A stretch of 11,798 nt of DNA from Thermoprotei archaeon (GTDB lineage: Archaea > Thermoproteota > Thermoprotei > Thermofilales > B20-G17). Below, piece after piece: positions 1 through 6,951 of the stretch. The translations under genes were made by a program, and so were the position numbers. The stretch lies in contig QMSC01000025.1 of NCBI GenBank assembly GCA_003649515.1, positions 1-11,798 of the forward strand, written 5' to 3'. The first letter of the stretch is position 1. Every line of letters begins with the position of its first letter. A model generated the notes under the pieces. That model did no database searches, was not told the DNA's origin, and saw nothing but the letters and a program-made list of their open reading frames with translations.

Positions 1-246
1 AAACCTGAGGCCTCTAGGAAGCTCTCATTTGTAGGAGGATACTTGCTCATAGCTTCCTATGTTACCTACGTCTCCCTGTTTTGCGGCGGCATGATCCAAG
101 TCCCCTATAAACTATTTCCTTTAATGTTCTTCTTCTTGGCTTGGGGCTTCCTCATAATGCTTATGACGATAGCACTGATAGTACAAGTAGCTCGTGAAGC
201 TCAGGGTCAAAAGCCTAGGCAAACATTAGGGGAGGAGAAAGTTTAA
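1..246 (+). CDS. Membrane protein, C-terminal part (5' end outside window)
   Basis: The reading frame is open from base 1 to the TAA at 244-246, so the gene begins upstream. A Met at 43 is only an internal codon, because the frame continues leftward without a stop. The 81 visible residues hold two hydrophobic stretches, about residues 13-30 and 39-63, joined by a short loop with Pro and Lys. A charged tail rich in Gln, Arg, Lys and Glu follows and is probably cytoplasmic. This layout fits the last two helices of a polytopic membrane protein such as a permease, but I do not recognise a family signature and assign no substrate. The next thing downstream is the glutamine-synthetase-like remnant, so a link to amino acid or amine uptake is possible but is only a guess. 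Confidence 0.6.
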   Translation, partial: KPEASRKLSFVGGYLLIASYVTYVSLFCGGMIQVPYKLFPLMFFFLAWGFLIMLMTIALIVQVAREAQGQKPRQTLGEEKV

Positions 247-370
247 GTTGTGATGGGACTAAAAGTAGCATACATGGTAAAATATATTCCGGAAAAGGTT
301 AACATGTCTTTCAGTACTATTTTTAAAGATAAAACTTTTAGAAGAATACCTTTTCATTCAAGGGAGAAAC

Positions 371-648
371 CTGTGGGAAGATCCAAAAGCAGAGGATATA
401 CTTAAAGCCATTAGAGAGGGAGTTATAAAATGACTTGACCTACATTTCACAGACCTTTTAGGAAGATTCTACCATTTAACAGTTCCAGCAAGCTCTCTCG
501 ACGTTAAACCCTTTCATCTAGGTCTAGACAGGCACACAGCATCAGCACACCCAATAGCCTTAAGACTCATAGAAAGACACACCACGATACAGAAAACTAC
601 AACCTAATGTTTCTGCCCCCAGAAGCCTACCTCTATTTAGATGTGTGA
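371..648 (+). pseudogene. Glutamine synthetase family remnant (N-terminal beta-grasp piece), degraded
   Basis: In the frame of base 371 the translation starts LWEDPKAEDILKAIREGVIK, then meets TGA at 431-433, then continues LDLHFTDLLGRFYHLTVPAS and SLDVKPFHLGLD up to TAA at 605-607. The block DLHFTDLLGR-x-YHLTVPAS is what the N-terminal beta-grasp domain of glutamine synthetases looks like, and the stop sits where that family usually has an aromatic residue. After about base 583 another frame gives ENYNLMFLPPEAYLYLDV before TGA at 646-648, which could be the decayed stretch that normally leads into the catalytic domain. No ATP-binding or glutamate-binding catalytic core follows; the next gene starts at 713. 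The original start is not clear, since frames before 371 also look shifted. The gene is dead by stop codon, frameshift and 3' loss. The ancestor could have been GlnA or a gamma-glutamyl-amine ligase; the fragment cannot tell. Confidence 0.62.
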
Positions 649-682
649 TAGCCTTTCGTAGACCTCCGCTTCCTTGAATAAC

Positions 683-690
683 TTTATATT
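683..690 (+). promoter_or_regulatory. TATA box for the FAD oxidoreductase
   Basis: The element tttatatt lies with its centre about 26 bases before the ATG at 713. That is the usual archaeal distance from TATA box to transcription start, so the mRNA would begin at or next to the start codon (leaderless). This argues against the longer frame that could begin with TTG at 674, because that codon would lie upstream of the TATA box. Confidence 0.6.
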
Positions 691-712
691 ATGCACATTC
701 TCTGAGAGTACC

Positions 713-1966
713 ATGTTGGCTAAAAGCCTACCTAGCTTTGATGTCGTTGTAGTTGGGGGAGGTCCTGGAGGATTTTCTGCAGCCGTAGCAGCGGCTCGTA
801 ATGGCTCTAAGGTCTTACTAGTGGAGAGATATGGTTTTCTCGGAGGAATGGCGACAGCAGGACTCGTAAACCCATTTATGCCATTTCATGTAAACTCAAG
901 GGCTATTATTGGCGGAATATTACAGGAAGTTATCGAAAAACTCAGGGAAATGGGAGGGTATGACGATAAAACTAGAGCCTTCGACCCAGAGATTATGAAA
1001 TACATATTAGAAAGAATAGCCTTAGAGGCGGGAGTGAAAATACTTTATCACACCTGCTTTCTAGATACGGTAGTTTCCGGGGGAGGATTTATAAGAGCTG
1101 TTTTGTTGCACAATAAATCCGGGATTCAAATGGTTGAAGCTAAAGTGTTCATAGACGGCACGGGGGACGGCGATGTTGCAGCGAGTGCCGGAGCTCCGTT
1201 CGAGAAAGGGAGAAACGTAGATGGATTGATGCAACCGATGACGCTAAACTTCGACTTGGCGAACGTTGATCAGAAAATGCTGCCCAGCAGAGAGGAGCTT
1301 AATAGGGCATACCGAGAGGCGAAAGCTAAAGGGGAGATAACTTGTCCCAGGGAAGATGTTTTATGGTTCTACACGACGCATGAAGGCCTGATACACTTCA
1401 ATACTACTAGGATCATAAAAGTTGATGGAACGAACGCTGAGGACTTAACAAGGGCTGAAATAGAGGGTAGACGTCAGATGTTTGAACTAGTAAGCTGGCT
1501 TAAGAGAACATTTCCAGCTTTTAAGAATGCTTACGTAGTTAGATCAGGGCCTCAGATAGGTGTTAGGGAGACCAGGAGGATAATAGGCGAGTACATACTC
1601 ACAGCTGATGATATCCTAACAGCAAAGAAGTTTCCTGACGCTATATGTAGGGGCGCTTATCCAATAGATATCCACAGTCCTACAGGGGAGGGAACTACGT
1701 TAAAATACCCTCCTTCAGGAGACTACTACGAGATCCCATATAGGTGCATCGTACCGTTAAACGTGGAGAATCTTCTAATCGCCAGTAGATGTATTTCAGC
1801 AACACATGAAGCCCATTCCGCTATTAGAATAATGCCTATAGTTATGGGAATTGGACAAGCGGCGGGGACAGCTACTGCTTTATGCGTAAAACTAGACACT
1901 ACGCCTAGAAAGCTTGATGTAGGACTTTTAAGGAGAACTCTAAAGCAACAAGGAGCTATTTTGTGA
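713..1966 (+). CDS. FAD-dependent oxidoreductase (FAD_oxidored family)
   Basis: This 417-residue flavoprotein has a dinucleotide-binding fold at its very N-terminus: DVVVVGGGPGG at residues 10-20 (GxGxxG type) and the ribose-binding acidic residue at the end of the second strand, E38 in LLVERYGFLGGMA. A second family signature, DGTGDGDVAASAGAPFEKGR, lies near residues 147-166. The C-terminal block LLIASRCISATHEAHSAIR, followed by a GIGQAAGTATAL-like helix, closes the FAD site. This arrangement is typical of the FAD_oxidored group (PF12831-like), whose members mostly have unknown substrates. No signal peptide, iron-sulfur cysteine cluster or membrane segment is visible, so it is probably cytoplasmic. 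I chose the ATG at 713 because the TATA box at 683-690 puts transcription start there; an in-frame TTG at 674 would add 13 unlike residues. It follows a broken glutamine-synthetase-like gene, so it may be a survivor of a damaged amine or amino-acid pathway; that link is inference. Confidence 0.85.
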   Translation: MLAKSLPSFDVVVVGGGPGGFSAAVAAARNGSKVLLVERYGFLGGMATAGLVNPFMPFHVNSRAIIGGILQEVIEKLREMGGYDDKTRAFDPEIMKYILERIALEAGVKILYHTCFLDTVVSGGGFIRAVLLHNKSGIQMVEAKVFIDGTGDGDVAASAGAPFEKGRNVDGLMQPMTLNFDLANVDQKMLPSREELNRAYREAKAKGEITCPREDVLWFYTTHEGLIHFNTTRIIKVDGTNAEDLTRAEIEGRRQMFELVSWLKRTFPAFKNAYVVRSGPQIGVRETRRIIGEYILTADDILTAKKFPDAICRGAYPIDIHSPTGEGTTLKYPPSGDYYEIPYRCIVPLNVENLLIASRCISATHEAHSAIRIMPIVMGIGQAAGTATALCVKLDTTPRKLDVGLLRRTLKQQGAIL

Positions 1967-2117
1967 CTTGCTGAGAATCTCTAGTTCTTCCTCTGAGCCA
2001 GCGCAGGCAAATACTTATTAGCGCCGTGGGATGTTTTTATAAACATAAAGAGTATGGTGAGAAAGTAATTATTAACAATAGTTGTATTGACGCTTATATG
2101 CGCAACGACAGCTGTGT

Positions 2118-2127
2118 TTTACATATA
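2118..2127 (+). promoter_or_regulatory. Possible TATA element for the nitroreductase
   Basis: The run tttacatata ends 15 bases before the ATG at 2143, a little closer than ideal. A second, more canonical element, ttttataaac (about 2036-2045), lies further upstream and would give a leader of roughly 75 bases. Either could drive the gene; the sequence alone does not decide. Confidence 0.35.
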
Positions 2128-2142
2128 TCTACGGTTGGGGGG

Positions 2143-2850
2143 ATGGGTAAGGAAGAGGAAACGGCTCCTCCAACTAGCGCGATTGGAGAGTACTATCTCC
2201 CATTATCCAAGCTGAAGGGCACTATGAGTGTTGAAGAAGCTATAGCTAGAAGGAGAAGCGTTAGAGAATACCTGTCAGAACCTCTATCAATTGAGGAACT
2301 GGCTCAGTTACTATGGGCTGCACAGGGAATCACCGACCCTAAGCGTGGCTCTAGGGCCGCGCCAAGTGCCAGCGCTACATATCCTCTTGAGGTCTACGTG
2401 GTTGTGGGCAAGAATGGAGTTAAGGAATTGTCAGCTGGAATCTATAAGTACAATCCGCTTAAGCACTCAATCAAGCTAATTAAGCAAGGTGATTATAGGG
2501 CTGATCTAGCCAAGGCTGCTCTAAGTCAACCTTGGGTCAATAAAGCTCCAGTAGTTATGGTCATTACAGCAGTTTACGAGAGAACGACGTCAAGGTATGG
2601 TGAAAGAGGTATTAGATATGTTCACATGGAGGCTGGTCATGTAGGTCAAAACATCTACTTGCAGACAACAGCCTTAGGTATGGGAACGGTAGTTGTAGGC
2701 GCCTTCTATGACGACATGGTTCGCGAGATCATTGAAGCTCCCAAGAAGGAGCACCCGCTTTACTTAATACCCATAGGAAAGGTAGCTAAACTTCACGAGC
2801 TAAGCGCAGAGGAGCTTGCCGAATACTATGAGAAGAACAGACGAGGTTAA
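2143..2850 (+). CDS. SagB/ThcOx-type nitroreductase-family dehydrogenase
   Basis: This is an FMN-dependent oxidoreductase of the SagB/ThcOx branch of the nitroreductase fold. From the ATG at 2143 it has 235 residues. Family hallmarks in order: the entry strand IGEYYLPLSKLKG; MSVEEAIARRRSVREY at 28-43, whose Arg residues bind FMN phosphate; LAQLLWAAQGIT; PSASATYPLEVYVVV around 74-88; and HMEAGHVGQNIYLQTTALGM with GTVVVGAF near the C-terminal half. In thiazole/oxazole peptide clusters this family oxidises azolines to azoles, but no YcaO cyclodehydratase or precursor peptide is seen here. Like many orphan archaeal relatives it more likely works on another small substrate. The frame stays open back to a GTG at 2026, adding 39 residues that look nothing like the family; the ATG at 2098 is another option. 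I prefer 2143 because homology begins soon after it. Confidence 0.82.
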   Translation: MGKEEETAPPTSAIGEYYLPLSKLKGTMSVEEAIARRRSVREYLSEPLSIEELAQLLWAAQGITDPKRGSRAAPSASATYPLEVYVVVGKNGVKELSAGIYKYNPLKHSIKLIKQGDYRADLAKAALSQPWVNKAPVVMVITAVYERTTSRYGERGIRYVHMEAGHVGQNIYLQTTALGMGTVVVGAFYDDMVREIIEAPKKEHPLYLIPIGKVAKLHELSAEELAEYYEKNRRG

Positions 2851-2912
2851 GCATAAACTTCAGTTGATTAGCTGACTATAAACGCCTACTGGAAATTTTC
2901 TAGCTGTAGTAG

Positions 2913-2920
2913 TTTATATA
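2913..2920 (+). promoter_or_regulatory. TATA box for the D-2-hydroxyacid dehydrogenase
   Basis: A consensus-like tttatata lies about 34 bases before the ATG at 2951. Transcription would start near 2942, giving a leader of less than 10 bases. No Shine-Dalgarno sequence precedes the ATG, which agrees with an almost leaderless mRNA. Confidence 0.65.
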
Positions 2921-2934
2921 TGGGTGCCCACCCA
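2921..2934. promoter_or_regulatory. 14-bp palindrome, candidate operator
   Basis: TGGGTG-CC-CACCCA is a perfect inverted repeat with 6-base arms and a 2-base centre. It abuts the 3' edge of the TATA box and ends before the predicted transcription start. A dimeric repressor bound here would block RNA polymerase recruitment. The GC-rich block stands out from AT-rich surroundings. No gene for its regulator can be named from this window. Confidence 0.5.
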
Positions 2935-2950
2935 TTTAATCGGGTAATTT

Positions 2951-3958
2951 ATGGCTAAAATAGCTTTCCTTGAGCTTGAAGGGTGGGAAGAGGATATCAT
3001 TAAGTGGGAGCTCAGAGACCATGACTTAATTTTAAAGCATGAGAAAATCAGTGATGATATAATAGATGAGATATCCGATGTTGAGATGCTCAGCGTCTTC
3101 ATATACTCGAAGATTAACGGGGACATTTTAGACAGACTTCCAAACCTTAAGGCTATCATGACTAGGTCTACGGGATATGATCATATAGACTTAGAGGAAT
3201 GCAAGAAGAGGGGTATAGCAGTTTTCAACGTACCCGATTACGGCTCCAATACAGTCGCTGAATTCACATTCCTCTTGATACTCTCCCTTGTAAGGAAGAT
3301 CCGTACAATCATGGAGGCAAAAAGCGGCATTGATGTTCACCTGGAGCTTAGAGGTCGTGACCTTAAAGGTAAGACCATAGGCATAATCGGTACGGGCAGG
3401 ATTGGGAGTTATGTAGCTAAGTTAGCTCACGCGTTCGGTATGAGGATTCTAGCATACGACATCTATCCTAGGAAGGAGCTTGTAGAGAGGTATGGAGTTA
3501 AGTACGTTGACCTAGATACGCTCCTACGTAACTCCGACATCGTAACGCTACACTTACCCTATACTAAGGAAACACATCACATAATCAACAGGAACAACAT
3601 CAAGAAGATGAAGAAGGGGGCTCTCCTGATCAACACAGCCAGAGGAGGGCTCATTGAGACAGAGGCCATCATAGAAGCCTTAGATAAGGGAATTCTTGGA
3701 GGAGTCGCGTTAGATGTTATCGAGGGAGAGTGGATCCTAGTTGAGGAAATGGACGTAGTGTACGGCAGGAGGCCATTCTCTGTTGAGGAGCTCAGAAAGG
3801 GTATAGAAGTGCACATACTAATGAATTATCCAAACGTGATTATAACCCCTCACATAGCTTACAATACTTGGGAGGCTTTAAATCGGATACTTGAAACGAC
3901 GATAAATACTATTAAAGGCTTTCTAAGCGGTAAGGAGCTAAAAAATAGGATAATTTAA
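2951..3958 (+). CDS. D-2-hydroxyacid dehydrogenase, D-lactate-dehydrogenase-like
   Basis: This 335-residue NAD-dependent enzyme reversibly reduces a 2-keto acid to the D-2-hydroxy acid in the cytoplasm. The Rossmann motif is GTGRIG (G147, G149, G152), and D170 in LAYDIYP at the end of the next strand favours NAD over NADP. The three catalytic residues can be placed: R231 in NTARGGLI, E260 in LDVIEGE, and H301 in ITPHIAYNT, which is the proton donor. The N-terminal catalytic lobe holds the family signature LKAIMTRSTGYDHIDLEECK. A long insert between E260 and H301 (EWILVEEMDVVYGRR and on to PNVI) resembles the D-lactate dehydrogenase subgroup more than glycerate or phosphoglycerate dehydrogenases. 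No C-terminal ACT domain is present, which argues against SerA. It has its own promoter and palindrome. The substrate is not settled; D-lactate/pyruvate is the best guess. Confidence 0.87.
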   Translation: MAKIAFLELEGWEEDIIKWELRDHDLILKHEKISDDIIDEISDVEMLSVFIYSKINGDILDRLPNLKAIMTRSTGYDHIDLEECKKRGIAVFNVPDYGSNTVAEFTFLLILSLVRKIRTIMEAKSGIDVHLELRGRDLKGKTIGIIGTGRIGSYVAKLAHAFGMRILAYDIYPRKELVERYGVKYVDLDTLLRNSDIVTLHLPYTKETHHIINRNNIKKMKKGALLINTARGGLIETEAIIEALDKGILGGVALDVIEGEWILVEEMDVVYGRRPFSVEELRKGIEVHILMNYPNVIITPHIAYNTWEALNRILETTINTIKGFLSGKELKNRII

Positions 3959-3967
3959 CCTATCCTA
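3946..3967 (+). terminator. Hairpin spanning the dehydrogenase stop codon
   Basis: TAGGATA (3946-3952) and TATCCTA (3961-3967) are perfect 7-base inverted arms around an 8-base loop that contains the TAA stop (3956-3958). It lies where two genes converge with only 36 bases between their stops, and AT-rich sequence (ttattattgtatattt) follows. It could help end or stabilise the + strand transcript. Archaeal terminators usually rely on T-runs rather than hairpins, so the role is uncertain. Confidence 0.35.
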
Positions 3968-3994
3968 ATTCTAAATAACATTATTATTGTATAT

Positions 3995-6877
3995 TTACTC
4001 AAACACTTGAAGGGTACCTCTAAAGGTTACCTCGAGAACCCTTTTCCTAGTGTAGCGCTTTTGTTTAATGATGTCGCCTATGACTTTAAATTCTTTGGAG
4101 GGTAGATGTAGCCTTGCTACAGCCTCCACCTCCTCGGGGACAGAGGCTCTAAAGTAGAAACTTGAGCTTCTATCCCAGCAGACCTCTATCTTTCCAAAGG
4201 GTGTGGGGATTCTTCCTTCAGCCCACTTTAAATCACAGTAATGAGGCTCTATGAGTACCTTCTTAAACCCTGGCTCTAAAGGTCTGATCCCGAGTATATA
4301 CCGGCTCAACACGTAAACTGGACCAGCGCCCCAAGCGTGGCACCAGCTTCGAGTGATCCGTGTCCTTACAGGCCTTTTTAAAGTCTCCTTTGGAAAAGTC
4401 TCCCAACAGGTAGTTGCAGAGTACTTTATCATCATCCCCCATAGATGTTTGATAGTATTAAGCATTGTCTGGAAGAGTCCAGCCTTTGCTAAGGCTTCAA
4501 GGCCGAAGGATGCTGCAAACGGGCTTCCATACGTGACAAATCCTTCTGGAGGCTTGCTTAAATACTTCCTTATGATCCTTTTCCTAGCGCTCGTGGCGCA
4601 ACCACAGAGGTATACTACAACATTTGTCTGCTGACTTATAACATTAGATAGCCTCCCATCCTCATACATGCTGTCTACATAGGCTTTCCTCTCTTCCGAC
4701 CACAAGTATCTATTTATCGCCTCCTTTATTGTCTCTGCCTTCTCTAGGTACATTCTTCGGTCTTTTCCCTTACCGAGCACTTTTGCAATGTCGGCAGTTC
4801 TTTTAAGCGCATATACTAGCCAGGCGTTCAAGTGAGTTATCACGCCTCTCTTATGGATATCCATGGGGGCCCAATCAAGCATGTTCCATGCTTCAATAAC
4901 GAGGAGGTTTTTCTCGTTTAAGTGCTTTAAGAAGTTGTCGCACGTCTTCTTCAAGTAGGGGTATATCTCCTCCAGGAACCGTATGTCTCCAGAGTGAATG
5001 AAGTATTCATAGCATGCTATCACCCAGAGAAGGCTCCAAGTTGCTAGGATGTTCTGCCATCCACTCGGCACCTGAGATTCGGGTAACGGTGATCTTCTTA
5101 ACGAATCTGCTACGAGGAATAGGCATCTACGGGGCATGTCGAGCTCTCCGAAGGCGTAGTAATTTGAAAGCATCTGTACTCTGGCATCGCCAACCCAGAA
5201 AGTTTGCTCATAAGCGGGGCAGTCTATAAAAGTATCCAACATACAGAGCCTAGTTGAGTATCTGCACATGTCCCATATTTCGTTTAGAAGCTGGTCAGAA
5301 CACTTAAATTCACCTCTGTAGGTAACGGGATAAGTGCTGACCAAACAACATACTCGATATATTCTCACAGGTCTATTGAAGTTCCTCAGCGTTAATAGCG
5401 CGTATCTGAAGCCCCTCCCAATGATCGAGCGGTACTTTTGATGCCCCTCCCTAGCCACATATCTAAGAGTATTGTTCAAGCCATCTGTGAACTGAATTTT
5501 CCCGTCAACTATTGCCTCAAAGAAGTTCCAGTCAAACACCGTTCCTTCAGGAGCATCAATTTCGAACTCTATAAAGCCAACAAGCTCCCTACCGAAATCT
5601 ATGAGTACTTCAACGTCGACTCCTGGTTGAGGGTATATAACCGCATAGTCGGGCGTTGGGGTATATAGCGATTGTATGTTTTTAACCTCAGGCTTGTCCT
5701 CCTTAAGCTCTCTCTGAGTCGTTGTAATGCTATACACGTCAACCTCAGCTTCATGTTTGGGGAGCACGGGCTTCATATAATCGCTCAGAATCTCAAGGTC
5801 GGATATTTTCGTAGCATTCCAAGCCCTAGTAAAGGCTTCATGATCCCTCGTGTGAAAGGGTCCAATGGTTACCCAGTGGTAGTCGCCCTCAATCCAAGGA
5901 GTACAGAACTCCAACGGGACTGGAGAATCTATGATCAAATGTACGAACCATTCGTGGTAATTTCCTGATACGTCCATTATAAAGAGGTTCTCGCCCTCCT
6001 TTAACTCTGCTATCCACCACTCCCCTTCCCTTTCTGTGATATCTTTCCCGTTGACCCTCATTGGACCCTGTACACTGAACCACTTACTTCTATACGCGTG
6101 CTTTAGTTTTACCTTACAGGCTTTAGGAGCCTTAATACAGGTCGCTACTAGGGCTATAAAGCTTCCTGGATTTGCGTCCACCTTTCCTGGCAACAGGTTT
6201 GGCCTGAGATCGAATGTTTGGAAAATGCTCAACGGTTTTACAGCTCTAACGCGTAGAACTGCCACAGGATACGCGGGCTCTTCTGTTAGGAACTTTATGC
6301 CCCGTGGAACAAGAGTCTTCCAGGGCTCAGTACCCACGGGTCCAAGCTCAATTGCGTGCTCCCATCCACTGTCATCGAACTCGGGTTCCACCCACTTTTC
6401 GTCGAATCTCCTTGCATCGTAAACTTCACTCCAAGCTTGCTGGCAACTTATTCTGGGAGTTCTACGGGAATATCCCGGATGAGGATGTGTTAGCCAGGTT
6501 GAATCTGAGGCTATGCGGAACTTTTCACTATCTTCCATCTCAATCTCGAGCTGACATAACAGGCCACCTCTACCTTCTATGTACTGAAAAGTGGATATAC
6601 CATAGTGTTGAACGAGAACTGCTATAACGTTCTTATCTCTCTTTAACAAGTGCTTAACGTCATAGGTATCGTATGCCTGTTTAAAGGGCCAACTGCGTGC
6701 AGGACCCTGCCCTATTTTAATGCCGTTCACGTACAGCACGTACCGGGAATCTGCGGTGATGTGAAGGAAAGCTTGTTTGGCGTTCTTAGGTAGGTTGAAG
6801 GTTTTCCGAAAACATAGATAGTAGTTCCTAGGAGCTACGGTGTTCTTCTCCCAAATCCACTTAGCCTTCCACTCCAT
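3995..6877 (-). CDS. GH78 family alpha-L-rhamnosidase-like glycoside hydrolase
   Basis: This very large enzyme (960 residues from the ATG at 6877) should cleave terminal alpha-L-rhamnose or a similar sugar from glycosides by inversion. Domains in order: an N-terminal beta-sandwich beginning WKAKWIWE with YVLYVNGIKIGQGP (the rhamnosidase N-domain); further beta domains; an (alpha/alpha)6 barrel from about residue 530; and a C-terminal beta domain with the family block EPGFKKVLIEPH and TPFGKIEV. Numbered from the TTG at 6901 (subtract 8 for the chosen start), the acid region is DCPAYEQTFWVGD at 560-572 with E565 the likely general acid, as in the DCPxxEQ subgroup. E834 in SATTCWETF is the likely base. 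There is no signal peptide, so it should act inside the cell on imported sugars or on a host glycoside. The ATG at 6877 fits leaderless initiation, while the TTG at 6901 lies within a TATA-like sequence. Exact substrate unknown; other GH78-like hydrolases are possible. Confidence 0.83.
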   Translation of the reverse strand: MEWKAKWIWEKNTVAPRNYYLCFRKTFNLPKNAKQAFLHITADSRYVLYVNGIKIGQGPARSWPFKQAYDTYDVKHLLKRDKNVIAVLVQHYGISTFQYIEGRGGLLCQLEIEMEDSEKFRIASDSTWLTHPHPGYSRRTPRISCQQAWSEVYDARRFDEKWVEPEFDDSGWEHAIELGPVGTEPWKTLVPRGIKFLTEEPAYPVAVLRVRAVKPLSIFQTFDLRPNLLPGKVDANPGSFIALVATCIKAPKACKVKLKHAYRSKWFSVQGPMRVNGKDITEREGEWWIAELKEGENLFIMDVSGNYHEWFVHLIIDSPVPLEFCTPWIEGDYHWVTIGPFHTRDHEAFTRAWNATKISDLEILSDYMKPVLPKHEAEVDVYSITTTQRELKEDKPEVKNIQSLYTPTPDYAVIYPQPGVDVEVLIDFGRELVGFIEFEIDAPEGTVFDWNFFEAIVDGKIQFTDGLNNTLRYVAREGHQKYRSIIGRGFRYALLTLRNFNRPVRIYRVCCLVSTYPVTYRGEFKCSDQLLNEIWDMCRYSTRLCMLDTFIDCPAYEQTFWVGDARVQMLSNYYAFGELDMPRRCLFLVADSLRRSPLPESQVPSGWQNILATWSLLWVIACYEYFIHSGDIRFLEEIYPYLKKTCDNFLKHLNEKNLLVIEAWNMLDWAPMDIHKRGVITHLNAWLVYALKRTADIAKVLGKGKDRRMYLEKAETIKEAINRYLWSEERKAYVDSMYEDGRLSNVISQQTNVVVYLCGCATSARKRIIRKYLSKPPEGFVTYGSPFAASFGLEALAKAGLFQTMLNTIKHLWGMMIKYSATTCWETFPKETLKRPVRTRITRSWCHAWGAGPVYVLSRYILGIRPLEPGFKKVLIEPHYCDLKWAEGRIPTPFGKIEVCWDRSSSFYFRASVPEEVEAVARLHLPSKEFKVIGDIIKQKRYTRKRVLEVTFRGTLQVFE

Positions 6878-6900
6878 AGTATATGCCCCAGACTCGGACA

Positions 6901-6909
6901 ATTAAGTTC
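6901..6909 (-). promoter_or_regulatory. Weak TATA-like element for the GH78 gene
   Basis: Read on the minus strand the element is AACTTAATT. Its centre is about 27 bases before the ATG at 6877, the spacing expected for a leaderless start. It matches the archaeal TATA consensus only partly. It suggests the GH78 gene can be transcribed apart from the tlpA-ccdA pair upstream. Confidence 0.35.
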
Positions 6910-6951
6910 GAGTTCCTTCATTATCTTGTAGCTACCGAATACATTAACCTT

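Larger units (their letters stand above)
247..712. other. 466-base stretch without an intact gene
   Basis: Between the membrane-protein stop and the FAD oxidoreductase start, the only recognisable content is the glutamine-synthetase-like remnant (about 371-648) and a TATA box at 683-690. Bases 247-370 are AT-rich and hold a TATA-like run near 320-327, which may be the old promoter of the broken gene. An open frame of 50 codons from the ATG at 253 to TAA at 403-405 exists, but it overlaps the remnant in another frame and looks like no known protein. Confidence 0.55.

Noticed and set aside
253..405. Small ORF of 50 codons beginning ATG six bases after the membrane-protein stop
   Set aside because: It overlaps the pseudogene in a different frame, resembles no protein, and has no clear ribosome site; it may be a chance frame or part of the decayed gene's N-terminus.
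431..433. TGA inside the glutamine-synthetase-like frame as a recoded selenocysteine or other amino acid
   Set aside because: The frame is broken again downstream, lacks the catalytic domain, and shows no stem-loop recoding element that I could see, so simple decay explains it.
674..712. TTG start giving 13 extra residues on the FAD oxidoreductase
   Set aside because: The TATA box at 683-690 lies inside this stretch, so it should not be transcribed, and the extra residues precede a normal family N-terminus.
2026..2142. GTG start giving a 39-residue extension on the nitroreductase
   Set aside because: The extension contains two TATA-like elements, is not hydrophobic like a signal peptide, and does not resemble the family.
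6036..6627. Two + strand open frames of 100-130 codons opposite the GH78 gene
   Set aside because: They overlap each other and the conserved N-terminal domains of the rhamnosidase-like enzyme and have no family features.
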